This document shows positions 23,971-36,180 of a stretch of 64,000 bases of DNA, in pieces. Position numbers and translations under genes: made by a program. Origin of the DNA: Atherix ibis (lineage: Eukaryota > Arthropoda > Insecta > Diptera > Athericidae). The notes beneath the pieces are model-generated. The model was given only the letters and a program-made list of their open reading frames with translations, was not told where the DNA came from and did not search any database. Position 1 is the first letter of the stretch. Each line of letters starts with the position of its first letter. The DNA is taken from contig OY282608.1 of the NCBI GenBank assembly GCA_958298945.1, positions 63,464,951 to 63,528,950 on the forward strand, read 5' to 3'.

Positions 23971-24354
23971 GTTTGTTGGCTTGTTGGCTTGTTGGTTTGT
24001 TGGTTTGTTGGTTTGTTGGCTTGTTGGTTTGTTGGTTTGTTGGCTTGTTGGTTTGTTAGTTTGTTGGTTTGTTGGTTTGTTGGTTTGTTGGTTTGCTGCT
24101 TTGTTGGTTTGTTGGTTTGTTGGCTTGTTGGCTTGTTGGTTTGTTGGCTTGTTGGTTTGTTAGTTTGTTGGCTTTCTGGTTTGTTGGTTTGTTGGTTTGT
24201 TGGTTTGTTGGTTTGTTGGTTTGTTGGTTTGTTGGCTTGTTGGTTTGTTGGTTTGTTGGCTTGTTGGTTTGTTGGCTTGTTGGCTTGTTGGTTTTTTGGC
24301 TTGTTGGTTTGTTAGTTTGTTGGTTTTTTGGTTTGTTGGTTTGTTGGTTTGTTG
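23971..24354 (+). repeat. 840-bp offset duplicate, copy 1
   Basis: I compared this block with 24811-25186 base by base. The two agree at an offset of 840 bp except for one G to A change (24999 in the second copy) and the loss of one octamer in the second copy near 25070, after which the offset is 832 bp. Shared rare variants are TTTGCTGCTTTG at 24092 and 24932 and GGCTTTCTGG at 24170 and 25010. Confidence 0.92.
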
Positions 24355-24540
24355 GTTTATTGCTTTGTTGGTTTGTTGGTTTGTTGGCTTGTCGGCTTGT
24401 TGGTTTGTTGGCTTGTTGGTTTGTTGGCTTGTTGGTTTGTTGGCTTGTTGGCTTGTTGGTTTGTTGGTTCGTTGTTTTGTTGGTTTGTTGGTTTGTTGGT
24501 TTGTTGGCTTGTTGGCTTGTTGGCTTGTTGGTTTGTTGGT

Positions 24541-24720
24541 TTGTTAGCTTGTTAGTTACTTAGTTTGTTGGTTTGTTGGTTTGTTGGTTTGTTGGCTTGT
24601 TGGCTTGTTGGTTTGTTGGTTTGTTAGCTTGTTAGTTACTTAGTTTGTTGGTTTGTTGGCTTGTTGGCTTGTTGGCTTGTTGGTTTGTTGGTTTGTTAGC
24701 TTGTTAGTTACTTAGTTTGT
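24541..24720 (+). repeat. 72/80-bp mini higher-order repeat with TTAGCTTGTTAGTTACTTAG
   Basis: The cassette beginning TTGTTAGCTTGTTAG occurs at 24541, 24621 and 24693. The spacings of 80 and 72 bp equal ten and nine monomers. It recurs once at about 25558. This is the shortest higher-order period I found in the window. Confidence 0.88.
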
Positions 24721-24810
24721 TGGTTTGTTGGTTTGTTGGTTTGTTGGCTTGTTGGCTTGTTGGTTTGTTGGTTTGTTGGTTTGTTGGTTTGTGGGCTTGT
24801 TGGTTCGTTG

Positions 24811-25186
24811 GTTTGTTGGCTTGTTGGCTTGTTGGTTTGTTGGTTTGTTGGTTTGTTGGCTTGTTGGTTTGTTGGTTTGTTGGCTTGTTGGTTTGTTAGT
24901 TTGTTGGTTTGTTGGTTTGTTGGTTTGTTGGTTTGCTGCTTTGTTGGTTTGTTGGTTTGTTGGCTTGTTGGCTTGTTGGTTTGTTGGCTTGTTGGTTTAT
25001 TAGTTTGTTGGCTTTCTGGTTTGTTGGTTTGTTGGTTTGTTGGTTTGTTGGTTTGTTGGTTTGTTGGCTTGTTGGTTTGTTGGTTTGTTGGCTTGTTGGT
25101 TTGTTGGCTTGTTGGCTTGTTGGTTTTTTGGCTTGTTGGTTTGTTAGTTTGTTGGTTTTTTGGTTTGTTGGTTTGTTGGTTTGTTG
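24811..25186 (+). repeat. 840-bp offset duplicate, copy 2
   Basis: This is the partner of 23971-24354, with one substitution (A at 24999) and one octamer deletion. Downstream, 25372-25587 matches 24355-24570 at 1017 bp (GGTTTATTGC at 24354 and 25371). The extra base relative to a multiple of 8 is explained by a 9-bp monomer, AGTTTTATT, near 25338. Confidence 0.9.
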
Positions 25187-25187
25187 G

Positions 25188-28100
25188 TTTGTTGGTTTGT
25201 TGGCTTGTTGGTTTGTTGGTTTGTTGGCTTGTTGGTTTGTTGGTTTGTTAGTTTGTTGACTTGTTGGCTTGTTGGTTTGTTGGTTTGTTGGTTTGTTGGC
25301 TTGTTGGTTTGTTGGTTTGTTGGCTTGTTGGTTTGTTAGTTTTATTGGTTTGTTGGTTTGTTGGTTTGTTGGTTTATTGCTTTGTTGGTTTGTTGGTTTG
25401 TTGGCTTGTCGGCTTGTTGGTTTGTTGGCTTGTTGGTTTGTTGGCTTGTTGGTTTGTTGGCTTGTTGGCTTGTTGGTTTGTTGGTTCGTTGGTTTGTTGG
25501 TTTGTTGGTTTGTTGGTTTGTTGGCTTGTTGGCTTGTTGGCTTGTTGGTTTGTTGGTTTGTTAGCTTGTTAGTTACTTAGTTTGTTGGTTTGTTGGTTTG
25601 TTGGTTTGTTGGCTTGTTGGCTTGTTGGTTTGTTGGTTTGTTGGTTTGTTGGTTTGTTGGCTTGTTGGTTCGTTGGTTTGTTGACTTGTTGGTTTGTTGG
25701 TTTGTAGGTTTGTCGGCTTGTTGGCTTGTTGGGTTGTTGGTTTGTTGGCTTGTTAGTTTGTTGGTTTGTTGGCTTGTTGGCTTGTTACTTTGTTCGTTTG
25801 ATAGTTTGTTGGTTTGTTGGTTTTTTGGTTTGTTGGTTTTTTGGTTTGTTACTTTGTTGGTTTGTTGGTTTGTTGGCTTGTTGGCTTGTTGGTTTGTAGG
25901 CTTGTTGGTTTGTTAGTTTGTTGGCTTTTTGGTTACTTGGTTTGTTGTTTTGTTGGCTGGTTGGCTTGTTGGTTTGTTGCTTTGTTCGTTTGATGGTTTT
26001 TTGGTTTGTTGGTTACTTGATTTGTTGGTTTGTTGGTTTGTTGGCTTATTGGTTTGTTGGCTTGTTTGTTTGTTGGTTTGTTGGTTTGTTGGCTTGTTGG
26101 TTTGTTGGTTTGTTGGTTTGTTGGTTTGTTGGTTTGTTGGTTTTTTGGTTTGTTGGTTTATTTGTTTGTTGGTTTGTTGGCTTGTTGGTTTGTTGGTTTG
26201 TTGATTTGTTGGTTTGTTGGCTTGTTGGTTTGTTGGTTTGTTGGTTTGTTGGTTTGTTGGCTTGTTGGCTTGTTCGTTTGTTGGTTTGTTGGCTTGTTGG
26301 TTTGATGGTTTGTTGGCTTGTTGGCTTGTTGCTTTGTTCGTTTGATGGTTTGTTGGTTTGTTGGTTTGTTGGCTTGTTGGTTTGTTAGTTTGTTGGTTTG
26401 TTGGTTTGTTGGTTTGTTGGTTTGTTGGTTTGTTGGTTTGTTGGCTTGTTGGTTTGTTGGTTTGTTGGCTAGTTGGTTTGTTGGTTTGTTGGCTTGTTGG
26501 CTTGTTGGTTTGTTAGTTTGTTGGCTTGTTGATTACTTAGTTTGTTGGTTTGTTGGTTTGTTGGTTTATTCGTTTGTTGGTTTGTTGGTTTGTTGGTTTT
26601 TGTTTCGTTAGTTTATTTGTTTGTTGGTTTGTTGGCTTGTTGGTTTGTTGGTTTGTTGGTTTGTTGGCTTGCTGGTTTGTTGGTTTGTTGGCTTGTTGGC
26701 TTGTTGGTTTGTTGGTTTGTTTTCTTGTTGGTTTGTTGGTTTGTTGGTTTGTTGGTTTGTTGGTTTGTTAGCTTGTTGGTTTGTTGGTTTGTTGGCTTGT
26801 TGATTTGTTGGTTTGTTGGTTTGTTGGCTTGTTGGTGACTTAGTGTGTTGGTTTTTTTGCATGTTGGTTTGTTGGTTTGTTGGTTTGTTGGCTTGTTGGT
26901 TTGTTGGTTTGTTGGCTTGTTGGCTTGTTGGTTTGTTGGTTTGTTGGTTTGTTGGTTTGTTGGTTTGTTGGCTAGTTGGTTTGTTAGTTTGTTGGCTTTT
27001 TGGTTACTTGGTTTGTTGGTTTGTTGGTTTGTTGGTTTGTTGGCTTGTTGGTTTGTTAGTTTGTTGGTTTGTTGGCTTGTTGGCTTGTTGGTTTGTTGGT
27101 TCGTTGGTTTGTTCGTTTGTTGGTTTGTTGGTTTGTTGGTTTTTTGGTTTGTTGGTTTATTTGTTTGTTGGTTTGTTGGCTTGTTGGTTTGTTGGTTTGT
27201 TGGTTTGTTGGCTTGTTGGTTTGTTGGTTTGTTGGCTTGTTGGCTTGTTGGTTTGTTGGCTTGTTGGTTTGTTGGTTTGTTGGTTTGTTGGTTTGTTGGT
27301 TTGTTGGCTTGTTGGTTTGTTGGTTTGTTGGCTTGTTGGCTTGTTGGTTTGTTGGTTTGATGGCTTGTTGGCTTGTTGGTTTGTTGGTTTGTTGGTTTGT
27401 TGGTTTGTTGGTTTGTTGGTTTGTTGGTTTGTTGGTTTGTTGGTTTGTTGGTTTGTTGGTTTGTTGGATTGTTGGATTGTTGGCTTGTTGGTTTGTTGGT
27501 TTGTTGGTTTGTTGGTTTGTTGGTTTGTTGGCTTGTTGGTTTGTTGGTTTGTTGGTTTGTTGGCTTGTTGGTTTGTTAGTTTGTTGGTTTGTTGGTTTGT
27601 TGGTTTGTTAGTTTGTTGCTTTATTGGTTTGTTGGTTTGTTGGCTTGTTGGCTTGTTGGTTTGTTGGCTTGTTGGTTTGTTAGTTTGTTGGTTTTCTGGT
27701 TTGTTGGTTTGTTGGTTTGTTGGTTTGTTGGTTTTTAGGTTTGTTGGCTTGTTGGTTTGTTGGTTTGTTGGCTTGTTGGCTTGTTGGCTTGTTGGCTTGT
27801 TGGTTTTTTGGCTTGTTGGTTTGTTAGTTTGATGGTTTTTTGGTTTGTTGGTTTGTTGGTTTGTTGGTTTGTTGGTTTGTTGGTTTGTTGGCTTGTTGGT
27901 TTGTTGGTTTGTTGGCTTGTTGGTTTGTTGGTTTGTTAGTTTGTTGACTTGTTGGCTTGTTGGTTTGTTGGTTTGTTGGTTTGTTGGCTTGTTGGTTTGT
28001 TGGTTTGTTGGCTTGTTGGTTTGTTTGTTTGTTGGTTTGTTGGTTTGTTGGTTTGTTGGTTTGTTGCTTTGTTGGTTTGTTGGTTTGTCGGCTTGTTGGT

Positions 28101-29400
28101 TTGTTGGCTTGTTGGTTTGTTGGCTTGTTGGTTTGTTGGCTTGTTGGCTTGTTGGTTTGATGGTTTGTTGGTTTGTTGGTTTGTTGGTTTGTTCGTTTGT
28201 TGGTTTGTTGGTTAATTGGTTTGTTGGTTTGTTGGTTTGTTAGTTTGTTGGTTTGTTGGTTTGTTGGTTTGTTGGTTTGTTGGTTTGTTGGTTTGTTGGT
28301 TTATTTGTTTGTTGGTTTGTTGGTTTGTTGGTTTGTTGGTTTATTTGTTTGTTGGTTTGTTGGCTTGTTGGCTTGTTGGTTTGTTGGTTTGTTGGTTTGT
28401 TGGCTTGTTGGTTTGTTGGTTTGTTGGTTTGTTGGCTTGTTGGCTTGTTGGTTTGTTGGTTTGTTGGCTTGTTGGCTTGTTGGTTTGTTGGTTTGTTGGT
28501 TTGTTGGTTTGTTGGCTTGTTGGTTTGTTGGTTTGTTGGCTTGTTGGTTTGTTGGTTTGTTGGTTTGTTGGCTTGTTGGCTTGTTGGTTTGTTGGTTTGT
28601 TGGCTTGTTAGTTTGTTGGCTTGTTGGTTTGTTGGTTTGTTGGTTTGTTGGCTTGTTGGCTTGTTGGTTTGTTGGTTTGTTGGCTTGTTGGTTAATTAGT
28701 TTGTTGGTTTGTTGGCATGTTGGTTTGTTGGTTTGTTGGTTTGTTGGCTTGTTGGTTTGTTGGTTTGTTGTCTTGTTGGCTTGTTGGTTTGTTGGTTTGT
28801 TGGTTTATTGGTTTGTTGGCTTGTTGGTTTGTTGGTTTGTTGGCTTGTTGGTTTGTTGGTTTGTTGGCTTGTTGGCTTGTTGGTTTGTTGGTTTGTTGGC
28901 TTGTTGATTACATAGTTTGTTGGTTTGTTGGCTTGTTGGCTTGTTGGTTTGTTGGCTTGTTGGCTTGTTGGTTTGTTGGCTTGTTGGTTTGTTGGCTTGT
29001 TGGCTTGTTGGTTTGTTGGTTTGTTGGCTTGTTGGCTTGTTGGTTTGTTGGTTTGTTGGTTTGTTGGTTTGTTGGTTTGTTGGCTTGTTGGTTTGTTGGT
29101 TTGTTGGCTTGTTGGCTTGTTAGTTTGTTGGTTTGTTGGTTTGTTGGTTTGTTGGCTTGTTGGTTTGTTAGTTTGTTGGCTTGTTGGTTTGTTGGTTTGT
29201 TGGTTTGTTGGTTATTTGGCTTGTTGGCTTGTTGGTTTGTTGGTTTGTTAACTTGTTGGTTTGTTGTTTTGTTGGCTTGTTGGCTTGTTGCTTTGTTCGT
29301 TTGATGGTTTGTTAGTTTGTTGGTTGTTTGGTTTGCTGGTTTTTCGGTTTGTTGCTTTGTTGGTTTGTTGGTTTGTTGGCTTGTTGACTTGTTGGTTTGT
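25188..29400 (+). repeat. Mixed array domain
   Basis: This stretch contains dispersed cassettes: GCTTTGTTCGTTTGATGG near 25979 and 26333, GGCTTTTTGGTTACTTGG near 25922 and 26995, and GATTACATAG at 28906, the first of its kind. The interval 27359-27940 is the right copy of 23401-23970. A 7-bp monomer followed by GTTTCGTTAG occurs near 26597. No long tandem duplication was recognised apart from that partner block. Confidence 0.7.
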
Positions 29401-32380
29401 TGGCTTGTTGGTTCGTTAGTTTGTTGGCTTTTTGGTTACTTGGTTTGTTGGTTTGTTGGCTTGTTGGCTTGTTGGTTTGTTGCTTTGTTCGTTTGATGGT
29501 TTGTTGGTTTGTTGGTTTGTTGGCTTGTTGGTTTGTTGGTTTGTTGGCTCGTTGGCTTGTTGGTTTGTTGGTTTGTTGGCTTCTTAGTTTGTTGGTTTGT
29601 TGGCTTCTTGGTTTGTTGGTTTGTTGGCTTGTTGGTTTGTTAGTTTGTTGGTTTGTTGGTTTTTTGGTTTGCTGGTTTGTTCGCTTGTTGATTTGTTGGC
29701 TTGATGGTTTGTTGGTTTGTTGGTTTGTTGGCTTGTTGGCTTGTTGGTTTGTTGGTTTGTTGGCTTGTTGGTTTGTTAGTTTGTTGGCTTTTTGGTTACT
29801 TTATTTGTTGGCTTGTTGGTTTGTTGGTTTGTTGGTTTGTTGGTTTGTTGGTTTGTTGGCTTGCTGGTTTGTTGGTTTGTTGGTTTGTTGGTTTGTTGGT
29901 TTGTTGGTTTATTCGTTTGTTGGTTTGTTGGCTAATTGGTTTGTTGGTTTGTCGGTTTGTTGGTTTGTTGGTTTGTTGGTTTATTTGTTTGTTGGCTTGT
30001 TGGTTTGTTGGTTTGTTGGTTTGTTGGTTTGTTGGTTTGTTGGTTTATTTGTTTGTTGGTTTGTTGGCTTGTTGGTTTGTTGGTTTGTTGGTTTGTTGGC
30101 TTGTTGGTTTGTTGGTTTGTTGGCCTGTTGGCTTGTTGGTTTTTTGGTTTGTTGGTTTGTTGGTTTGTTGGTTTTTTGGTTTGTTGGTTTGTAGGTTTGT
30201 TGGCTTGTTGGTTTGTTGGCTTGTTGGTTTGTTGGTTTGTTGGCTTGTTGGCTTGTTGGTTTGTTGGTTTGTTAGCTTGTTGGTTACTTAGTTTGTTGGT
30301 TTGTTGGTTTGTTGGTTTGTTGGCTTGTTGGCTTGTTGGTTTGTTGGTTTGTTGGTTTGTTGGTTTGTTGGCTTGTTGGTTTGTTGGTTTGTTGGTTTGT
30401 TGGTTTGTTGACTTGTTGGTTTGTTGGTTTGTTGGTTTATTGGCTTGTTGGCTTGTTGGTTTGTTGGTTTGTTGGCTTGTTGGTTTGTTGGTTTGTTGGC
30501 TTGTTGGCTTGTTGCTTTGTTCGTTTGATGGTTTGTTGGTTTGTTGGTTTTTTGGTTTGTTGGATTTTTGGTATGTTGCTTTGTTGGTTTGTTGGTTTGT
30601 TGGCTTGTTGGCTTGTTGGCTTGTTGGTTTGTTGGTTTGTTGGCTTGTTAGTTTGTTCGTTTGTTGGCTTTTTGGTTACTTGGTTTGTTGTTTTGTTGGC
30701 TTGTTGGCTTGTTGGTTTGTTGCTTTGTTCGTTAGATGGTTTGTTGGTTTGTTGGTTACTTGGTTTGTTGGTTTGTTGGTTTGTTGGCTTGTTGGTTTGT
30801 TGGCTTGTCTGTTTGTTGGTTTGTTTGTTTGTTGGCTTGTTGGCTTGTTGGTTTGTTGGTTTGTCGGTTTGTTGATTTGTTGGTTTGTTGGTTTTTTGGT
30901 TTGTTCGTTTATTTGTTTGTTGGTTTGTTGGCTTGTTGGTTTGTTGGTTTGTTGGCTTGTTCGTTTGTTGGTTTGTTGGTTTGTTGGTTTGTTGGCTTGT
31001 TGGTTTGTTAGTTTGTTGGTTTGTTGGCTTGTTAGTTGGTTGGTTTGTTGGCTTGTTGGCTTGTTGCTTTGTTCGTTTGATGGTTTGTTGGTTTGTTGGC
31101 TTGTCGGTTTGTTAGTTTGTTGGTTTGTTGGTTTGTTGGTTTGTTGGTTTGTTGGTTTGTTGGTTTGTTGGTTTATTGGTTTGTTGGTTTGTTGGCTTGT
31201 TGGTTTGTTGGTTTGTTGGCTTGTTGGTTTGTTGGTTTGTTGACTTGTTGGCTTGTTGGTTTGTTGGTTTGTTGGCTTGTTGATTACATAGTTTGTTGGT
31301 TTGTTGGTTTGTTGGTTTGTTGGTTTGTTGGTTTTTGGTTTGTTGGCTTATTTGTTTGTTGGTTTGTTGGCTTGTTAGTTTGTTGGTTTGTTGGTTTGTT
31401 GGATTGTTGGTTTGTTGGTTTGTTGGCTTGTTGGCTTGTTGGTTTGTTGGCTTAATGGCTTGTTGGTTTGTTGGCTTGTTGGTTTGTTGGCTTGTTGGCT
31501 TGTTGGTTTGTTGGTTTGTTGGCTTGTTGGCTTGTTGGTTTGTTGGTTTGTTAGTTTGTTGGTTTGTTGGTTTGTTGGCTTCTTGGTTTGTTGGTTTGTT
31601 GGTTTGTTGGCTTGTTGGCTTGTTAGTTTGTTGGTTTGTTGGTTTGTTGGCTTGTTGGTTTGTTGGTTTGTTGGCTTGTTGGTTTGTTGGTTTGTTGGTT
31701 TGTTGGTTTGTTGGCTTGTTGGCTTGTTGGTTTATTGGTTTGTTAACTTATTGGTTTGTTGTTTTGTTGGCTTGTTGGCTTGTTGCTTTGTTCGTTTGAT
31801 GGTTTGTTGGTTTGTTGGTTGTTTGGTTTGTTGGTTTTTTGGTTTGTTGCTTTGTTGGTTTGTTGGTTTGTCGGCTTGTTGGCTTGTTGGTTTGTTGGCT
31901 TGTTGGTTTGTTAGTTTGTTGGCTTTTTGGTTACTTGGTTTGTTGGTTTGTTGGCTTGTTGGCTTGTTGGTTTGTTGCTTTGTTCGTTTGATGTTTTGTT
32001 GGTTTGTTGGTTTGTTGTTTTGTTGGTTTGTTGGCTTGTTAGTTTGTTGGTTTGTTGGTTTGTTAGTTTGTTGGCTTTTTGGTTACTTGGTTTGTTGGCT
32101 TGTTGGTTTGGTGGTTTGTTGGTTTGTTGCTTTGTTCGTTTGATGGTTTGTTGGTTTGTTGGTTACTTGGTTTGTTGGTTTGTTGGTTTGTTGGCTTGTT
32201 GGCTTGTTGGTTTGTTGGCTTCTTAGTTTGTTGGTTTGTTGGCTTCTTGGTTTGTTGGTTTGTTGGCTTGTTGGTTTGTTAGTTTGTTGGTTTGTTGGTT
32301 TTTTGGTTTGCTGGTTTGTTGGCTTGTTGGTTTGTTGGCTTGATGGTTTGTTGGTTTGTTGGTTTGTTAGCTTGTTGGCT
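29401..32380 (+). repeat. Domain with GGTTACTTTATTTG cassette
   Basis: The cassette GGCTTTTTGGTTACTTTATTTG is at about 29786 and is found again at 32433 (offset 2639) and 34257. TCTTAGTTTG followed by a GGCTTCTTGG variant occurs at 29582, 32221 and 33837. A module of GATTACATAG (31282) followed by the 7-bp monomer GGTTTTT (31330) appears here for the first time and recurs seven more times to the right. Confidence 0.8.
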
Positions 32381-34204
32381 TAATGGTTTGTTGGTTTGTT
32401 GGCTTGTTGGTTTGTTAGTTTGTTGGCTTTTTGGTTACTTTATTTGTTGGCTTGTTGGTTTGTTGGTTTGTTGGCTTGTTGGCTTGTTGGCTTGTTGCTT
32501 TGTTGGTTTGTTGGTTTGTTGGCTTGTTGGCTTGTTGGCTTGTTGGTTTGTTAGTTTGTTGGCTTTTTGGTTACTTGGTTTGTTGGTTTGTTGGCTTGTT
32601 GGCTTGTTAGTTTGTTGGTTAGTTCGTTTGTTGGTTTTTTGGTTTGTTGGTTTGTTGGTTTGTTGGTTTGTTGGTTTATTGACTTGTTGGTTTGTTGGTT
32701 TGTTGGCTTGTTGGTTTGTTAGTTTGTTGGCTTGTTGGCTTGTTGGTTTGTTGGTTTGTTGGTTTGTTGGCTTGTTGGTTTGTTGGTTTGTTGGCTTGTT
32801 GGTTTGTTAGTTTGTTGGTTTGTTGGTTTGTTGGTTTGTTGGTTTGTTGCTTTGTTGGTTTGTTGGTTTGTTGGCTTGTTGGCTTGTTGGTTTGTTAGTT
32901 TGTTGGCCTGCTGGTTTGTTGGTTTGTTGGTTTGTTGGTTTGTTGGTTTGTTGGTTTGTTGGCTTGTTGGTTTGTTGGTTTGTTGGCTTGTTGGTTTGTT
33001 GGCTTGTTGGCTTGTCGGTTTTTTGGCTTGTTGGTTTGTTAGTTTGTTGGTTTGTTGGTTTGTTGGTTTGTTGGTTTATTTGTTTGTTGGTTTGTTGGCT
33101 TGTTGGTTTGTTGGTTTGTTGGTTTGTTGGTTTGTTGGCTTGTTGGTTTGTTGGTTTGTTGGCTTGTTGGCTTGTTGGTTTTTTGGTTTGTTGGTTTGTT
33201 GGTTTGTTGGTTTTTTGGTTTGTTGGTTTGTAGGTTTGTTGGCTTGTTGGTTTGTTGGTTTGTTGGTTTGTTGGCTTGTTGGTTTGTTGGTTTGTTGGCT
33301 TGTTGGCTTGTTGGTTTGTTGGTTTGTTAGCTTGTTGGTTACTTAGTTTGTTGGTTTGTTGGTTTGTTGGCTTGTTGGCTTGTTGGTTTGTTGGTTTGTT
33401 GGTTTGTTGGTTTGTTGGTTTGTTGGCTTGTTGGTTTGTTGGTTTGTTGGTTTGCTGGTTTGTTGACTTGTTGGTTTGTTGGTTTGTTGGTTTGTTGGCT
33501 TGTTGGCTTGTTGGTTTGTTGGATTGTTGGCTTGTTGGTTTGTTGGTTTGTTGGCTTGTTGGCTTGTTGCTTTGTTCGTTTGATGGTTTGTTGGTTTGTT
33601 GGTTTTTTGGTTTGTTGGATTTTTGGTTTGTTGCTTTGTTGGTTTGTTGGTTTGTTGGATTGTTGGCTTGTTGGTTAGTTGGCTTGTTAGTTTGTTCGTT
33701 TATTGGCTTTTTGGTTGCTTGGTTTGTTGTTTTGTTGGCTTGTTGGCTTGTTGGTTTGTTAGTTTGTTGGTTTGTTGGTTTGTTGGTTACTTGGTTTGTT
33801 GGTTTGTTGGTTTGTTGGCTTGTTGGTTTGTTGGCTTCTTAGTTTGTTGGTTTGTTGGCTTCTTGGTTTGTTGGTTTGTTGGCTTGTTGGTTTGTTAGTT
33901 TGTTGGTTTGTTGGTTTTTTGGTTTGCTGGTTTCTTGGCTTGTTGGTTTGTTGGCTTGATGGTTTGTTGGTTTGTTGGTTTGTTGGCTTGTTGGCTTGTT
34001 GGCTTGTTGGTTTGTTGGTTTGTTGGTTTGTTGGCTTGTTGGTTTGTTGGTTTGTTGGCTTGTTGGTTTGTTAGTTTGTTGGTTTGTTGGTTTGTTGGTT
34101 TGTTAGTTTGTTGGTTTGTTGGTTTGTTGGTTTGTTGGTTTGTTACTTTGTTGGTTTGTTGGTTTGTTGGCTTGTTGGCTTGTTGGTTTGTTGGTTTGTT
34201 CGTT
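32381..34204 (+). repeat. 1824-bp tandem unit, copy 1
   Basis: Matching points with the next unit are GGTTACTTTATTTG at 32433 and 34257, and several stop-free stretches whose starts are all displaced by exactly 1824 bp (32692, 32732, 32820, 33052 and 33252 against 34516, 34556, 34644, 34876 and 35076). The offset is a multiple of 8, as expected because I see no off-length monomer inside the unit. A GGCCTGCTGG variant near 32906 is shared by both copies. Confidence 0.9.
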
Positions 34205-35540
34205 TGTTGGCTTGTTGGTTTGTTGGCTTGTTGGTTTGTTAGTTTGTTGGCTTTTTGGTTACTTTATTTGTTGGCTTGTTGGTTTGTTGGTTTGTTGGCT
34301 TGTTGGCTTGTTGGCTTGTTGCTTTGTTGGTTTGTTGGTTTGTTGGCTTGTTGGCTTGTTGGTTTGTTAGTTTGTTGGCTTTTTGGTTACTTGGTTTGTT
34401 GGTTTGTTGGCTTGTTGGCTTGTTGGTTTGTTGGTTAGTTCGTTTGTTGGTTTTTTGGTTTGTTGGTTTGTTGGTTTGTTGGTTTGTTGGTTTGTTGGTT
34501 TGTTGACTTGTTGGTTTGTTGGTTTGTTGGCTTGTTGGTTTGTTAGTTTGTTGGCTTGTTGGCTTGTTGGTTTGTTGGTTTGTTGGTTTGTTGGCTTGTT
34601 GGTTTGTTGGTTTGTTGGCTTGTTGGTTTGTTAGTTTGTTGGTTTGTTGGTTTGTTGGTTTGTTGGTTTGTTACTTTGTTGGTTTGTTGGTTTGTTGGCT
34701 TGTTGGCTTGTTGGTTTGTTAGTTTGTTGGCCTGCTGGTTTGTTGGTTTGTTGGTTTGTTGGTTTGTTGGTTTGTTGGTTTGTTGGCTTGTTGGTTTGTT
34801 GGTTTGTTGGCTTGTTGGTTTGTTGGCTTGTTGGCTTGTTGGTTTTTTGGCTTGTTGGTTTGTTAGTTTGTTGGTTTGTTGGTTTGTTGGTTTGTTGGTT
34901 TATTTGTTTGTTGGTTTGTTGGCTTGTTGGTTTGTTGGTTTGTTGGTTTGTTGGTTTGTTGGCTTGTTGGTTTGTTGGTTTGTTGGCTTGTTGGCTTGTT
35001 GGTTTTTTGGTTTGTTGGTTTGTTGGTTTGTTGGTTTTTTGGTTTGTTGGTTTGTAGGTTTGTTGGCTTGTTGGTTTGTTGGTTTGTTGGTTTGTTGGCT
35101 TGTTGGTTTGTTGGTTTGTTCGCTTGTTGGCTTGTTGGTTTGTTGGTTTGTTAGCTTGTTGGTTACTTAGTTTGTTGGTTTGTTGGTTTGTTGGCTTGTT
35201 GGCTTGTTGGTTTGTTGGTTTGTGGGTTTGTTGGTTTGTTGGCTTGTTGGTTTGTTGGTTTGTTGGTTTGCTGGTTTGTTGACTTGTTGGTTTGTTGGTT
35301 TGTTGGTTTGTTGGCTTGTTGGCTTGTTGGTTTGTTGGATTGTTGGCTTGTTGGTTTGTTGGTTTGTTGGCTTGTTGGCTTGTTGCTTTGTTCGTTTGAT
35401 GGTTTGTTGGTGTTGGTTTTTTGGTTTGTTGGATTTTTGGTTTGTTGCTTTGTTGGTTTGTTGGTTTGTTGGATTGTTGGCTTGTTGGTTAGTTGGCTTG
35501 TTAGTTTGTTCGTTTGTTGGCTTTTTGGTTACTTGGTTTG
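34205..35540 (+). repeat. 1824-bp tandem unit, copy 2 (partial)
   Basis: This repeats 32381-33720. One monomer class differs: GCTTTGTT near 32849 in copy 1 is ACTTTGTT near 34673 here. Near 35409 this copy has a 6-bp monomer, GGTGTT, where copy 1 keeps whole octamers, so the register slips by two bases. After about 35540 the sequence follows a block that recurs at 40.3 and 57.5 kb. Confidence 0.87.
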
Positions 35541-36180
35541 TTGTTTTGTTGGCTTGTTGGCTTGTTGGTTTGTTGCTTTGTTCGTTTGATGGCTTGTTGG
35601 TTTGTTGGTTACTTGGTTTGTTGGTTTGTTGGTTTGTTGGCTTGTTGGTTTGTTGGCTTGTCTGTTTGTTGGTTTGTTGGCTTGTTGGCTTGTTGGTTTG
35701 TTGGTTTGTTGGTTTGTTGGTTTGTTGGTTTGTTGGTTTTTTGGTTTGTTCGTTTATTTTTTTGTTGGTTTGTTGGCTTGTTGGTTTGTTGGTTTGTTGG
35801 CTTGTTGGTTTGTTGGTTTGTTGGTTTGTTGGTTTGTTGGCTTGTTGGTTTGTTGGTTTGTTGGTTTGTTGGCTTGTTGGTTGGTTGGTTTGTTGGCTTG
35901 TTGGCTTGTTGCTTTGTTCGTTTGATGGTTTGTTGGTTTGTTGGCTTGTTGGTTTGTTAGTTTGTTGGTTTGTTGGTTTGTTGGTTTGTTGGTTTGTTGG
36001 TTTGTTGGTTTGTTGGTTTGTTGGTTTGTGGGCTTGTTGGTTTGTTGGTTTGTTGGCTTGTTGGTTTGTTGGTTTGTTGGCTTGTTGGCTTGTTGGTTTG
36101 TTGGTTTGTTGGCTTGTTGATTACATAGTTTGTTGGTTTGTTGGTTTGTTGGTTTTTGGTTTGTTGGCTTATTTGTTTGT
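35514..36180 (+). repeat. Module recurring at 40.3 and 57.5 kb, copy 1
   Basis: This module contains GGCTTTTTGGTTACTTGG, GCTTTGTTCGTTTGATGG, GGCTTGTCTG, a GGTTTTTTGGTTTGTTCG stretch, a GGTTGGTTGG variant, GATTACATAG at 36119 and the 7-bp monomer at 36151. The same order is found 4775 bp downstream (about 40289-40960) and 17220 bp beyond that (57509-58180). Related versions with small changes occur near 48.6-49.2, 51.0-51.6, 53.6-54.1 and 60.5-61.0 kb. Confidence 0.88.

Noticed and set aside
24541..24720. CRISPR-like regular spacing of a conserved cassette
   Set aside because: The intervals are themselves satellite octamers, not unique spacers, and the spacing varies by whole monomers.
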